NCBI RefSeq assembly: GCF_937616625.2
Contig: NC_065577.1
Span: 5,187,001 to 5,251,000, forward strand
From: Mercurialis annua
Taxonomy: Eukaryota > Streptophyta > Magnoliopsida > Malpighiales > Euphorbiaceae
DNA length: 64,000 bases
Reading direction: 5' to 3'
Below are positions 11,111-23,093 of the stretch, one piece after another. Below the pieces are notes generated by a model. That model searched no databases. It saw nothing but the letters and a program-made list of their open reading frames with translations, and had not been told where the DNA came from. Made by a program: the position numbers and the translations under genes. Positions within the stretch are counted from its first letter, which is position 1. Each line of letters starts with the position of its first letter.

Positions 11111-13051
11111 GTGGGAATGAGAAGTTTCGAGAACTCTTCGAGGAAGTTACATCATACTTTAGAAGAGGAGGAAGTGTACTGGAGACAGAGAGCCAAGAAG
11201 TTCTGGCTAGGAGGGGGCGACTCAAACTCAAAATATATCCATGCCGCTGCAAATGAGAGAAAGAGGAGAAGTAGGGTTATGAAGCTTAAAGATGAGCATG
11301 GTAGCTGGAAGTCGTCAGTTAAGAAGGTTGATGGTATTGTGAGGAGGTACTTCGCGTCCTTGTTTTGTGATTCTAGTAATGTTATTACAGATATAGAGCT
11401 GATTATTAGAGGGAGAGTGGATGAGATTCAGAACGAGAGCCTGCTCAGGATGGTCTCGAAAGAGGAAGTGAGAAATGTTGTTTACAGCTTGCATGACGAA
11501 AAATCGTCGGCCCCTGATGGACTGAATCCAGCCTTTTACAAACGATTCTGGAGTGTGGTTGGGGATGATCTGGTTGTGATGTGTCAGCATTTTATGCAGT
11601 CTGGGAGGTTAGAGGATGGGATGAACGATACAGGGATTATTCTTATCCCGAAAATTAAGGAGCCGGAGCTTGTAACTGATCTTAGACCCATATCGCTTTG
11701 CAACATGGCGTATAAAATTTTGTCTAAAGTTCTTGCTAATCGTATGAAACATATTTTGCCTGGTATCATTTCAGAAAATCAGAGCGCAATTGTAGAGAAT
11801 AGACTCATAACGGATAATTTCCTTGTGGCGTACGAGGTTGGTCATTCATTGAGGAGGAGAAGGCGTGGTAAAGTGGGTGTTGCGGCTTTGAAAATTGACA
11901 TGAGTAAAGATTATGACAGGCTAGAGTGGAGTTTTGTTCGGTATATGATGGTGCAGATGGGGTTTAGTACTAAGTGGATTGAGCTAATTATGACTTGTAT
12001 TTCGTCAGTCCGGTATACCAGTATGGGTGATAATTTCGATGATGATCCGATTATACCACTCCGGGGGTTGAGACAGGGAGATCTGTTATCCCCTTACTTG
12101 TTTATTGTTTGCGCTGCAGGTCTCAGTTGTATGTTAGCGGAAGAGGAGAGAATTGGTCGGATCCATGGAGCTACGGTTTGCAAGGGTGCTCCGTCGGTAA
12201 GCCACCTGTTTTTTGCGGACGATAGTTATTTATTCTTTCGGGCCTCGACAGTAGAAGCGGAGGTGGTGAAGTCGGTATTGGAGGTCTATGAGAGTATATC
12301 CGGCCAACGTGTTAATTTCAATAAAACAAGCATTTTATTTAGTCCCAACGTGGACCAGGAGCTGAAAAACAATGTTTGTTCTATGTTAAGAGTGGCTGAA
12401 GTTTGTGATCAAGGAAAGTACCTAGGGTTGCCATCTCTTATTGGCAACAACAAGAGGGAAATTTTTAACTTCGTTAAGGAGAAAGTTTGGCATAAAATCA
12501 AGGGGTGGAATTCGAAATCCTTATCGAGAGGGGGTAAAGAGATTTTGTTAAAGACCGTGGCTCAAGCTCTCCCAAATTATATTATGAATGTGTTTCTCAT
12601 TCTGTTGGATTTGTGTGGAGAGTTAGAACGTATGATGAACTCTTTCTGGTGGGGTAGAAATCGAGAGGATAAGAAGGGCGTGTGTTGGGCTAGGTGGGAG
12701 AAACTTTGCAAACCGAAAAGGTTTGGCGGTTTGGGCTTTAAAAAAGTGCATGATTTTAATCGTGCTATGTTGGCAAAGCAAGCTTGGAGACTTATTAATA
12801 ACACTTCCTCGTTGATGTGTAGAGTGTTTAAGGCGAGGTACTTTCTAAATTCTACTTTTTTTTGTGCTAAGATAGGTGCCAATCCAAGTTTTGTTTGGAG
12901 GAGTATTTTCTCTACTATGGATATTATGAAGCGAGGTGTTCGTGTAAGTATAGGGGATGGTCGTAGTACAGACATTTGGCGTGATCCGTGGCTGGCTAAG
13001 GGAGAGTCGGGGCTGGTTACTAGTGAGATGCACCCGTCCCTTGCTGAGTAA
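11111..13051 (+). pseudogene. LINE reverse transcriptase fragment (646 codons open)
   Basis: The open frame carries the plant LINE RT motifs in order: EEVYWRQRAKKFWLGGGDSN (linker), DEKSSAPDGLNPAFYKRFW, LRPISLCNMAYKILSKVLAN, NQSAIVENRLITDNFLVAYE, LKIDMSKDYDRLEW, RGLRQGDLLSPYLF, HLFFADDS and KYLGLPSLIG. The catalytic FADD is intact. The usual KAYDR of the first aspartate motif reads KDYDR. An upstream in-frame part at 10,868-11,095 belongs to the same ORF2 but is split off by a stop. It cannot act alone because the endonuclease is absent and the C-terminal part is frameshifted. Confidence 0.9.
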
Positions 13052-13157
13052 GGTTTGGCAGTTGTTCAAAGAGGGGGAGAGGAAGTGGGATGAGGAGGTT
13101 GTGAGAGATATTTTCACTGTTCATGATTAGAATATTATTTTAGCAACTCCTATTAGT

Positions 13158-14197
13158 TTGAGGGCTGTCTCGGATGGTTGGTATTGGGCTCTCGATGTCA
13201 AGAAGAAGTTTTCCGTGAAGAGTGTTTGCAGGAGTATTCAAGGAGAGGTGTCATGTGAAGGCAGGGAAGGATCCGCTGGCTTTTGGAATAGGTTATGGAG
13301 TCTTAAGCTACCGCTTCATGTTCGCAATTTTTTCTGGCGTTTGGCTTCGAGTTTTCTTCCAACAGTTGATGCTTTAGCTAGAAAACCTGTGTTATGTGCC
13401 AAATTTGTCATGGTAGGGATGAGGTGGGTGTGCACACCTTCAGGGAGTGTGAAATGGCAGTGAGGTGTTGGAGATTGGCAAATATTCATGTCCCGTTGGA
13501 TTTGGAGGAAGATACGTTTGGTTGGTGCAAGTCGAGGTTGGAAGATTTGAACAGTGAAGATGCCGAGTTGTTCATCATGATATGTTGGAAGCTTTGGTTG
13601 AATCGAAATAATTTGGTTTGGGGTAAAGCTGGTATTTCCAGAGAGGCGTTAGTTAACTCAGCTAGTCTTCAGTTGTTGGAGTGGAGATTGGCTAGGGGTA
13701 GTTATGCGAGATCAGGAAGGAACGAGTGTAGTAACCTGGATGGTTTTGTTACCTTGTGTCCGCCGAAGCCTGGGTGCTTCAAAGTAAATGTTGATGGAGC
13801 TATCTTCCATAATAACAGGGCGGCGTTAAGCTGTGTTGTTCATGACGAGAAAGGCCTGGTTATTCAAGCTAGACAGGTTGTTGTTGCAGGGTGTTTTGAT
13901 CCAAGGAGCATCGAGTTAATGGGCATCCGGGAAGCTCTCAGTAGGCTGAAAGGGTGGGAGAATTTGACGGTGGAGTCGGATGCTTTGGATGCTATTCTAG
14001 ATATTAGAAATGCGGATAGAGCTATGGGTGATGTTTTAGTCGAGGATTGTGTTTTTCTAGCGGAACAGTTTCTTATTATCTCTTTTGTTTTTGAAAGGCG
14101 ATCTGCGAATCAGGCTGCGCATTTGTTAGCGCGTAACGCCGTTTCCTTGTCAGGTCATCAGGATTGGTTTTCTGATTTCCCCAAATTCTTACTGTAA
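13158..14197 (+). pseudogene. LINE zf-RVT and RNase H part, one frameshift
   Basis: Two overlapping frames make up the 3' part of the LINE ORF2. Positions 13,158-13,463 give the zf-RVT region (FWNRLWSLKLPLHVRNFFWR). The frame then shifts near 13,394-13,463 to one that runs to the stop at 14,197 and contains CQICHGRDEVGVHTFREC, then an RNase H domain with FKVNVDGAIF, IELMGIREAL, VESDALDAI and NQAAHLLAR. These hold the expected D, E and D acidic residues. The 3' untranslated tail is only about 50 bp. Confidence 0.87.
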
Positions 14198-14248
14198 CTG
14201 TTTCGCTCTTTTTTCCTTCTAATGAAGTTGATTTGATTGTCAAAAGAA

Positions 14249-14545
14249 AAGTAAATAAACAAAGGAAAAACGGGAGAGCTATAAATCTCACATCGATTAG
14301 GAAAGAAGGAAGAGACAAAACGCGCCACAAATACTATAAAAGGGACAAAAACCCATGAGTCCAAGGGGAATCCAAAAGAACGAATGCCCAATACTCTAAA
14401 CCATCACTACCAAATAAAAGAAATAATTCCGATATCAAATACTCGAGTTCCGATACTCAGAGCCCAAAGTCCTTCTCCTAAAGCTTGTATCTCAAACATA
14501 AAACTTCACAACCGACTCATGGGTCCGTCATTTGGCGTTGTCTGT
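14249..14545 (+). mobile_element. Ty3-like LTR 3' part and primer-binding site
   Basis: An LTR end followed by TTTGGCGTTGTCTGT. In plant Ty3 elements TTTGGCGCCGTCTGTGGGAA is a common primer-binding region directly after the LTR. Here the LTR would end in CA at 14,530. A TATA-like TATAAAA lies at 14,335-14,341. The sequence continues without loss across the solo LTR inserted at 14,546, resuming at 17,709 with GAGAACTCC. The 5' part of this LTR is upstream of the LINE insertion and not clearly delimited. Confidence 0.65.
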
Positions 14546-17500
14546 TGTCACGATCCAATTTCATGAATCGTGATTGGTGCTAGGGTATGGGTATGGTCGT
14601 ACCAAAACCCGTAGCAAGCCTCACGGAAATCAATTAAACACATTAACCTGGAGAAACTGCCTTGGAGCAACCGAGACTCCAACCTAAGTCTAGCAATTTA
14701 TATTACAGTTCGAATATAAATAATTAAAATATCTGAAATGCTCAACAACATGCCTTAAATATAACAATTGAATATTTCAGAGTAAACATGCCAATAATAA
14801 ATAGTCGAACAGATCGACAATTCCAAAGTGCAATAACAATGTAATATATAAACTAGTTCTACTGCGGTCTAAGAGTTTGAAAACAGTAACTAGTTTAAAT
14901 AACATAAAACCTCCGAGAAATCAAAAGAATCGGAGTGGACCAACTTTCAAATCATAAACCTGAAAAATTTGGGAAAACAACGGGGTTAGATATACTGAGA
15001 TGAGTTCGCAATACTATTTACATTTATTAAGTTTAAAGCCCTTAAATCAAAACATTTTATACTAATGTAGTATGATTATGGAAAGCAGTATTGAAATGAT
15101 CCCAGCGTAAGTATGACATAACATACTGATAAACCCAGAGTGGGCGGGAACATATCCTTTCATATACCAGCGTAAGCAAGACATTAGTCCGCTGATCCCA
15201 GAGTACTTACCGGTGCACACAGTCTCGATACAAGCCTATCGAGTAGTTCGTTTCAATCCAGATCCATAATCGCTTAAAACAGTTCAAAAGCATTTATAAT
15301 ACTAAAATAAATTGCGGTACTTAATAAAGCGGTAAATAGCACTACAAACTCACTGCTTGCTTATCCACGTGAATCTTGGCAACCAGTTAACCCTGCGTAG
15401 ACTCCAAAAGCATGAGCAGTCGACGGGTCTAAAACAATATATAAGTTAAAATTCATTCAACCCCTAACTCTAAGAATACAAGACACCACATAGGACTAGC
15501 ACAATACCGAGTCAAGCATAAACGTAGCCCGAATAGAATGAACAATTAATCACGTAATGACCTGAGTCAAAAATGAACCACATTGAGTAACACAATACTC
15601 AAATAAATAAACAAGCCAAGTCTATCAGGTTTCCGCTTTAAAATCTGTTCCGAAAAGTATTACTGAAATAATAAATAAATAATAACTTAAATCCATTTCC
15701 TCAAATATTGGATTAGCCGAGTTACCAATAACTATCAAGCTACCTCACATGTCGGGTGACTCAAGTCTAACCCGACCCAAAATATTTTATCAAAATATAA
15801 ATCAGAGTTTATAATTCACAAAATCACTTTGATAAAATAAGTGTAATCATACCCAATTATAAACCATAGTTTATAATTATAAAATCAACTTTGATAAAAT
15901 AATAAGTCAATATTTAAAACGGAACCCAATAGCTTTAACTTCAAGTAACCCAAGTTACAACCAAAAACTTAATCAAATAAGTTTTAAAAATGTTCAAGGG
16001 CTAAATCGTAATTTAGCCAAAATACCATACCAAAAAGATATTTAAAACCAAATATAATTATCCGAGTAATTATATTAATTTAGATAATAAAATAATCATC
16101 GTTTTTAATTTGTTAAATTATATAGCGAAATCCAAAAATTAAAATATAAATTTAATCACATTGGCACGCTAAGCCCAAAATTTCAAATTTCAAATTAAAT
16201 AATAATTATTAATTTAATGTTTAAATAATTCAAATATTATTTTTAGGTTTTAAAAATAATATAACTAATTGGCAAATTTTCAGATTAAAATAAAATTCTC
16301 AATTCTCATTTAATATAGTCAAAATAAATAATTAAATCTAAAATCATTTAATTATAATAAGATTAATATTAAATATAACTTTAAAATATTAATGCCCAAA
16401 ATAATTTCAAATTATAAATAATAGTATTATTTAAATCACTTATTAATAAGTCGAAATCAATTTCGTAAATTAAAATCAAAAATCAATTTAAAACAGTTAA
16501 AATATAAACTTAGGAATCAAAAGATTTAAGACACAAAAATTCAGTGACCAAAGCTACCATTTAGCCAAAACAATTTCAAAGTAACAAATGAGCCACTGAC
16601 ACCTCATCGACTTCACCAAATAACATAACAATTGCAACCCAACACAACAGTAGCTTAAATGTTTTCCAAAAACCGAAACAAGAACTCCTCACTTCATTAA
16701 GGTTTCTTAACAAGCAATCATCCTTATCAAACCAAACTAACATATCATCTAATATCTATCAATTCCAATGATCTCAAAAGATCAAAACGAGTTTGGAAAC
16801 ACATATGATAGTTTCGGTTTAAACAACGAAAACAATAACCGAGAACTCAAAAATCAGAGGGCAAGAATCTTAACTGAGAACCTAAACGATTTACTACCTA
16901 AAATCAAGAGAGTAACATCACTAAAACAATCAAACTCTTAATTAAAAAGAAAAAGGAATTCGGCAGCCACGAGTTTAAAGGAAACAGTTGAAATCAATTA
17001 AAAATGATGAGATGACAGTGATTATAACGGGTTTAATAACATACCGTTCAGCGAAACAAAAGATGGGGTTTTAAGAGGCGTGAGTCTACTATCGCTGGGA
17101 CGAAACGTAACTGAAAATAACGCTAAATCGAAAGAGAACGAATCAAAATACGGAAGTACCGTTTTCAGCTAAAAACAGAACAAACAATGAACGAAACTTA
17201 CCGATGAACACTAGACTTTAGTTGATGATTTGCACAAGAAATCACATAGATTTGGAGTAGGGAGGACGGCTAGGGTTTGCTAATGAAATTAGGGTTTAAA
17301 ACCAATTTAAATAAGAAATAATGAAGAAAGAAAACGGTTGCAGCACAATTTGCGTGATTCTGTTTCCAATTCTATCTTAGAGCAAGACATGTTCATAACA
17401 AACTAAAATAAAAGAGTTTTACATGAATCCATGGGCTGCATGAAATTGGATACTATAATAATAGATGGGCCAATGGGGTTTTAACAATACATGACCTAAT

Positions 17501-17708
17501 TAACAATTCATGGGCTATAATAACAGTTGCATAGCTAACTAATATCAACGCATATGCCTAACTAATAATTCAACCGAATACGAATCGAACAACGACCCAA
17601 TCAACAAACGACTCAAATAAAATTAAATAAAAATATTTAATAATAATAATAATGAATTACCTAAAACTCGACGGAATGTATTAATTTAAAAAAATATGGG
17701 ATATTACA
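14546..17708 (-). mobile_element. Solo LTR 2, reverse orientation
   Basis: Reads TGTCACGATCC at its left edge and GGGATATTACA at its right edge, the reverse complement of the TGTAAT...GTGACA structure of solo LTRs 1 and 3. A perfect 5-bp duplication TCTGT flanks it (14,541-14,545 and 17,709-17,713). The inserted site is the primer-binding region of a Ty3-like element. It is 3,163 bp and holds no coding region. A weak twofold repeat of about 80 bp lies near 15,105-15,210 (CAGCGTAAG...GACAT). Unlike the other two solo LTRs it shows no palindrome array. Confidence 0.88.
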
Positions 17709-17967
17709 TCTGTGAGAACTCCTAGAAAAAATTTCACTAATCGGATTCGAGGATGGCGGATGTCAATAAAGACGCAGCAGGAGAAGCGGCTAAGGAGAAA
17801 GGCACCCTACCTGGCGGATCTGGTGTGTCGATCGAAGACAGTCCCCGGACCCCCATAGATATAGGGGAAACCGGGTGATCCAAATTATTTTTCTAAGGCT
17901 TCGGAAGTCCGACACCCACCCTAGAAGACTGATCTAACCATGACCTCCAAGAAGCTATGGGCCGCAC
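17709..17967 (+). mobile_element. Ty3-like 5' untranslated region and gag start
   Basis: Continuation of the Ty3-like element split at 14,545. The leader GAGAACTCCTAG leads to a short reading frame. The element is cut at 17,967 by solo LTR 3, and the rest of gag and all of pol are absent from the window. Confidence 0.6.
17753..17878 (+). pseudogene. Probable gag N-terminal fragment, 41 codons
   Basis: A short frame starts MADVNKDAAGEAAKEKG and stops at TGA 17,876-17,878. Its position, about 45 bp after the leader of a Ty3-like element, matches where gag begins. No nucleocapsid motif is seen because the element is truncated. Composition (A, G, E, K) suits a gag N-terminus, but the assignment is by context. 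Confidence 0.45.
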
Positions 17968-20900
17968 TGTAATACCCCGTATATTTTTAGCGTTTTCCAA
18001 TGAGTTTCCGGTTGTGTTTCATTTGTGTTTCGCGATTATTATTTTTAGTTTGGTGGTTCGGTTCATATTTGATTCTTGTTGGGTTGAATCATTAATGGTT
18101 CAACCATTTTTATCAAACCAATTGTTTGAAAAACAATTGGTCTCGTTCGAGACACATAGGGTCTCGAATGAAACCCTGTTCTTCCTTGTGGTCTCATTCG
18201 AGTCCACAAAGGGTCTCAAAAGAGACCTTGTTTTAAATTGTGGTCTCGTTTGAGACCACAAAGGGTCTCGAACGAGACCCTGCCCTTTTTCAGGGTGTCT
18301 CGTATGAGACTGTATGTCTCGTACGAGACTTTGGCTGATGCGTGCAGCTTATGAATCCTTCAAGCCTATATAACGTGTTGTTTCACGTTTCTTACTTCTA
18401 AACCTAAATTTTCATTCCCTTTTACAAAACCTCAGCCGCCACACTTTCAAAACATCTTGAAACTTCATCAATCACCATTCGTTCCAATCATTCCAATCCG
18501 GTAAGTATGCACGCTTTGTTTCTTTTCATTGTTTCGATATCGTCAAATACGGTTCTTGATTTCGTATCTCATTGTTTAGCTTCAATTCGATTTCTTTGAC
18601 GATTCACATCAACTCAGCGATCTCTATAATCGTTATGCTTCGAAATCATATACGGTACGTAAGAATTCCTCCGTTTGTCGCCGTTTTGATTTCGCCGTGT
18701 TCTTGCTTATTTACTGTCGTTCTTATTGATTTTGATTCGGCTGCCTTTGATCGTTTTCTTGTAACCTATTTTAAGTAGAATGGAGATTGGATTGTTAAGT
18801 CGTGATTATTCGTCGTTGTTGATACCTTTTTGATTCGCCGTGAATTGCCATGTTACAGTAGCTTGTTCTTGACCTTTTTCTTGTTAATTAGGTTATGTTA
18901 TAAGGTTGATTGTTATGATTAAACAATATGAATCATGTTATAGATTAGGTGTTTAGCTTATGATTGATGTTTGATTATGGTTGTTGCTTAAAGGTTATGG
19001 TTATGCATTGTTAAATTGATTCATTAAATTAGAATGGTTGGCGGGAATTTTATTGATGTTAAATGAGGAAGATGGCCAATTGGCCAATATGGTCACTAAA
19101 TGTGTTACTCTAAAACAATTAAATTCCTTAAGTTTTTTTTATAGATATGATAATATTTGATAATGACTTTTGTATTTGTTTCTATTTTAAATTGACAACT
19201 TGAAAACGATAATTATTTTATAATCTAAATTAATATAATTACTCGGGTAATTATATTTAATTTTGATTAATATGTTAATTTGGCAAATTTACAATTTAGC
19301 CCATAAAGTTTCTAAAAACTTAATCAAGTTAAGTTTAATCTATCAGTTTTGTTTCGTGGATAACTTTTGAATTTTTGTTTGATTTATAATTTATTAAATT
19401 GAGAATGAGTAATTAATTTTGATTTCGAATATCAAATTGGCTAAAGTACAATTTAGTCCCTAAACTTTTATAAACTTAAAATGGTTAAGTTTTGGTTGTA
19501 ACTTGGGTTACTTGGATTTGAAGATATTGAATCTTATTTTTAAAATAGATAATTATTTTATCAAGTATTTAATTTATAAACTCGGGTTTATAATTTAATA
19601 AATTTTTGGATCGGGTTAGACTTTGGTCGCCCAACAAGTGGGAAGAAGTTTGGTAGTTTTTAAATAACTCGGCTGACTTACTGATATGGATTTTCTCTTG
19701 GGTTAAATTAGATTGTTTAATAACTTACTCGAGTTGTAATTTACTATATAACTTGTATGGTTTGATTTCTATAACTTGGGTTAACGTTTTAATCTTATAT
19801 GTTCGATTATACGTTGGCTTGCTGTTGTGTGTGCTAATCCTATGTGGTGTCTAGTACTCTCTAGAGTTAGGGTCTGATTTTAATTATGATTTTATACCTT
19901 GTGTAGACTCGTCGACTGTTCGTACTTCAGAGGCGAACCAGAGTTAGGTTGCTTGTTAGGATCACGTGGATTTAGCAAGCAGTGAGTTTATATCTCTATC
20001 TACCCTTTTATTAAGCAAATGTTATATTTTGTGTGTACACACACACACACACATACATATTGTGTGAAAAGTATATATTATATATGTTTGAAACTGTCGA
20101 TATAATACTGAGGAAACAACCTTTTCTATTAGGTGGCAATAGAACTGTATGTACTCCAATGGTAAAATGAATATAAAATTAATTAATATAAATGTGTGAA
20201 AATTTCAGACAACCGTAAAATTTCAAGTCTGAAGGATAAGAACATACTATGGGTCTGTTAGATTATGTCAAACTGTGGGTCTAAAAGTTGGGTCTCCCGG
20301 CTAGTGGCATGGTAAGCTAAGCCACGATAATCGAAGGATTGAAATATTACAAAAGTACGTCTATACGAGTATGTATGTATGTTGCACGTCCGCACTTATT
20401 ATGATGAATTTGTGGGACACCAATATTTGAAAGATCGACGAAAAAGTTGTATTAATAATATCCAATAATATATGTGAATTCTTTCTTTATTGTTTCGTCG
20501 GTAATATATATGAATGTATGTATTGTCTATTTTGTTAGTATTTATTTGTAATGTGCAAATTTATTTTACAGTTGAATATTTTTATGGTTGGTTCAAATGT
20601 TTTGAAGATTACCTGCCGAATTCTTATTCTCGGAGCCTCCGAGAATAAGAGTCGGAGGTATATTTTGGGATTTGTGGGTCGTACCGTTTTCACTCTAGAA
20701 AATCTACAGTAATCAGTAGATAGTCCAATATTAGTTAGCTGTCGAGAAGACGAGGATGTTAAACCATAGTCGAGTTTGTCCATATGTTGTTTATCTACAT
20801 ACCTATTTGTTTATATGCTTTGCATGTTGATACGATTATGATTATATGATTGGCTGTTTATTATGAGTTTACAGATAGAATGAATTGGTATGCCATGCTA

Positions 20901-21139
20901 AGGTTACAATGAATTAGATATGAGGAAATGTAAAGCATGCTCACATGAAAATGGTTCAGGATGTGGAAATTGTATATGATGCATAAGTAATATGTTTATT
21001 TGAATTGCGAAAAAAATATAACAGATCTTATAAAAAGGTTTTTAGATAAACTGTTTTGATTTTATGTTTGCGACAGGTTCCCGAGCAACCACTCCCGTTC
21101 TCTAGCGCCGGTCGCGACTAATGGATTTGGATCGTGACA
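17968..21139 (+). mobile_element. Solo LTR 3, no matching target duplication
   Basis: Starts TGTAATACCCCG and ends TTTGGATCGTGACA, with a 3' block CACTCCCGTTCTCTAGCGCCGG close to that of solo LTR 1. Length 3,172 bp. The flanking pentamers differ (CGCAC on the left, TTAAT on the right), unlike LTRs 1 and 2. This fits an ectopic recombination between two elements, or a deletion at one edge. A palindrome array lies at 18,139-18,329, a short CA/TG repeat near 20,035-20,055, and the inverted pair TTATTCTCGGAGGC / CCTCCGAGAATAA near 20,625-20,650. No coding region is recognised. Confidence 0.82.
18139..18329. repeat. Palindrome array, eight GTCTC/GAGAC units
   Basis: Eight units lie in 191 bp: GGTCTCGTTCGAGAC, GGTCTCGAATGAAACC, GGTCTCATTCGAGTCC, GGTCTCAAAAGAGACC, GGTCTCGTTTGAGACC, GGTCTCGAACGAGACC, GTCTCGTATGAGAC and GTCTCGTACGAGAC. 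Six-base arms are conserved while the central 2-4 bases differ from unit to unit. It lies 170-360 bp inside the 5' end of solo LTR 3. Confidence 0.93.
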
Positions 21140-21845
21140 TTAATCATGCACTTTTATCCAAATTCTTAATTAGTCGTCCGTTACTTAAACAAAGACAAAT
21201 TCTAAATTACGCAAAATTTTACCCAAAAATCAATAAAATATAAAACAAATACAAATTTAATTTTTATTCGCATCAGACTTATATTTTATTTTTAATAAAT
21301 CTTTGAAGATTTATTGGGTTTAGATCAGTCTTGCTTAATATAAAAACTACGTCCACATTTCACAATAATTTGACGATAACTTCTTAAAATTATTTAGCGA
21401 AAAATATTCGCTTGGGACATATAAATTATTTTATTTTAATTTTTCAAACTTTATTATTCCCGTTCAAATTCGTTTATTAAACTTTAAATTTTCAAATTTA
21501 AATTTTTAAACTCATATAAGTACTATAAACCTTTCGAGACACTTATAATTAAATTTACAATTTAAATTTAATTTATATACTCCCGGTTCATTAAATCACT
21601 TCTTGTGATTTAATTAACGATCTAAAATTGCCAAATTTGACTCTCTCTTTTTTGAAAATTAAAATTAGATTTTTCACAAGTATTTTCTTTAATATTCGAA
21701 TCTCAAAATATTATTTTTAGTATTTTGATTATCCAAATTTGACCTCATGGCCCATTTATTTACTTAAAATTATAGAGTCCTACATAATATCCAAATTACT
21801 CCTAAACTAAAAATAATTCGGAGATTGCAAGATAAAAAGCATTAG
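21140..21845. other. Spacer, no gene seen
   Basis: AT-rich sequence between solo LTR 3 and the duplicated PMEI block. I see no coding region and no clear transposon ends. Confidence 0.5.
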
Positions 21846-22195
21846 GCTTTAGTTTTTGATTGATTAACTGAATGAGACAAATAAATACAATAAACTTGCA
21901 GCTATTTATAGCCATCAATAACTAGAATTCTAATTTAAATATAATTCCTGCAAACAAATTCTTATTAAATCCTAACACTAAGCTGAAGGCTCTTATGGGC
22001 CTTATCCAAAGCAAATCCATTTAATTTTTTGGACTTTCACCTTTTGAACGATATAAACAAATATAAATATATAATTTTTATTTATATTATAGAAAAAACA
22101 AATTTTATATGAAATGTATATGCAAATAACATTTTCTTTTTGATATAAAACTTAATTAGCACTCAGAGATGAAATACAAAAAATATGGTGCAAAG

Positions 22196-22714
22196 CTATT
22201 TTGACATATTAAAAGTAGAAATTGTAAAAGAAATATTAGTCAATTTATATATTTCTTCGGTTATAAAAAATAAAGGTGTATTTGTTTGAAGTATAGTGCA
22301 TTCACTGATTGTGTCGAGCCCTTTTGTGGTAGATTTCAAAGCTCCTGCAGTCCAATTATTTGATGCTTCATTGTATGCACTCTGAAAATATTCTATTCCT
22401 TCAGTATATTGTAATTTGCACCGTTCAGCTATATTTAGTGCTATAAAATTTTGTTGAACACTTGGAAGGAGATCATTATTAATAGTCTCTAGTGCTTTTT
22501 TTGATTTAGATAAAGTCATCCAAGATGAATTTTTTAAATTAAGAGTATCCAAATTAAAAGTGGTCTGGCAGTATGGTGGATCGATAGTTGCTAGGCAGAA
22601 CTTGTAAATAGCTTCTTTTAATCTGGTATACTCTCCTACACCAGCTTGTGTTTGAATGAAAATTAACGTCGTGAAAATATAAGTTAAAGAAACTAATAGG
22701 AGAACACGATTCAT
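22196..22714 (-). CDS. Invertase/pectin methylesterase inhibitor-like protein
   Basis: An intact 172-residue, intronless frame. Residues 1-25 form a signal peptide with a hydrophobic core (VLLLVSLTYIFTTLIFI). Four cysteines follow at 40, 49, 99 and 139, in the spacing of the plant PMEI/invertase inhibitor four-helix domain, where C1-C2 and C3-C4 form disulphides. Length is normal for the family. Family members act in the cell wall or vacuole by binding pectin methylesterase or acid invertase. Which enzyme this one binds cannot be told from sequence. The first ATG was taken because it opens the signal peptide. N-glycosylation sites NSS (62-64) and NWT (120-122) are visible. The paralogue at 29,819 carries a stop. 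There is no expression evidence, so this copy could also be decaying. Confidence 0.8.
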   Translation of the reverse strand: MNRVLLLVSLTYIFTTLIFIQTQAGVGEYTRLKEAIYKFCLATIDPPYCQTTFNLDTLNLKNSSWMTLSKSKKALETINNDLLPSVQQNFIALNIAERCKLQYTEGIEYFQSAYNEASNNWTAGALKSTTKGLDTISECTILQTNTPLFFITEEIYKLTNISFTISTFNMSK

Positions 22715-22780
22715 TTTAAAAAATCTTGATGTGTTCTTTTACGAAAATAAGGATTGCATTATCCTATAAGCACATGACCT

Positions 22781-22787
22781 ATTTATA
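22781..22787 (-). promoter_or_regulatory. TATA box of the PMEI-like gene
   Basis: TATAAAT on the minus strand, about 67 bp before the ATG. The same motif stands at the same relative place upstream of the paralogous pseudogene (near 30,400). Confidence 0.6.
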
Positions 22788-23093
22788 CATAACAATCTTG
22801 CATTATATGAGGAAATGAATACGTAACCATCAAATTAGGATTTGTTGCTATAGTTAGTATATACAACCTAAAAGTAAGGGCATAATTTTTTCAATATAAG
22901 AGATTTTTAATGTCCACCTTAGAAAATATGTTAAGTTTATTATAGAAAAACTCTAATTCTATAAAAACTTATTTCCTATAATTAAACAAATAAATGACGA
23001 GTTAATTTTATGTAATATGAGTTCATAAAAAAATATAATTTGGTACAAAGAATTGAATCCCTATTACACATACATGAAGTTTGGCTTTAAAAA

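Larger units (their letters stand above)
10863..14248 (+). mobile_element. 5'-truncated L1-type LINE with 18-bp TSD
   Basis: The element is bounded by the 18-bp direct repeat AAGTAAATAAACAAAGGA (10,845-10,862 and 14,249-14,266). This is the mark of target-primed reverse transcription. ORF1 and the endonuclease are missing (5' truncation). What remains encodes the ORF2 linker, reverse transcriptase, zf-RVT and RNase H regions. The perfect TSD and long open frame suggest a younger insertion than the LINE at 1,136-6,214. There is almost no poly(A) tail, only GTCAAAAGAAAA. The target is a Ty3-like LTR fragment. Confidence 0.92.

Noticed and set aside
18572..18778. 68-codon frame in solo LTR 3
   Set aside because: No domain and it lies inside the LTR downstream of the array. 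Chance frame.
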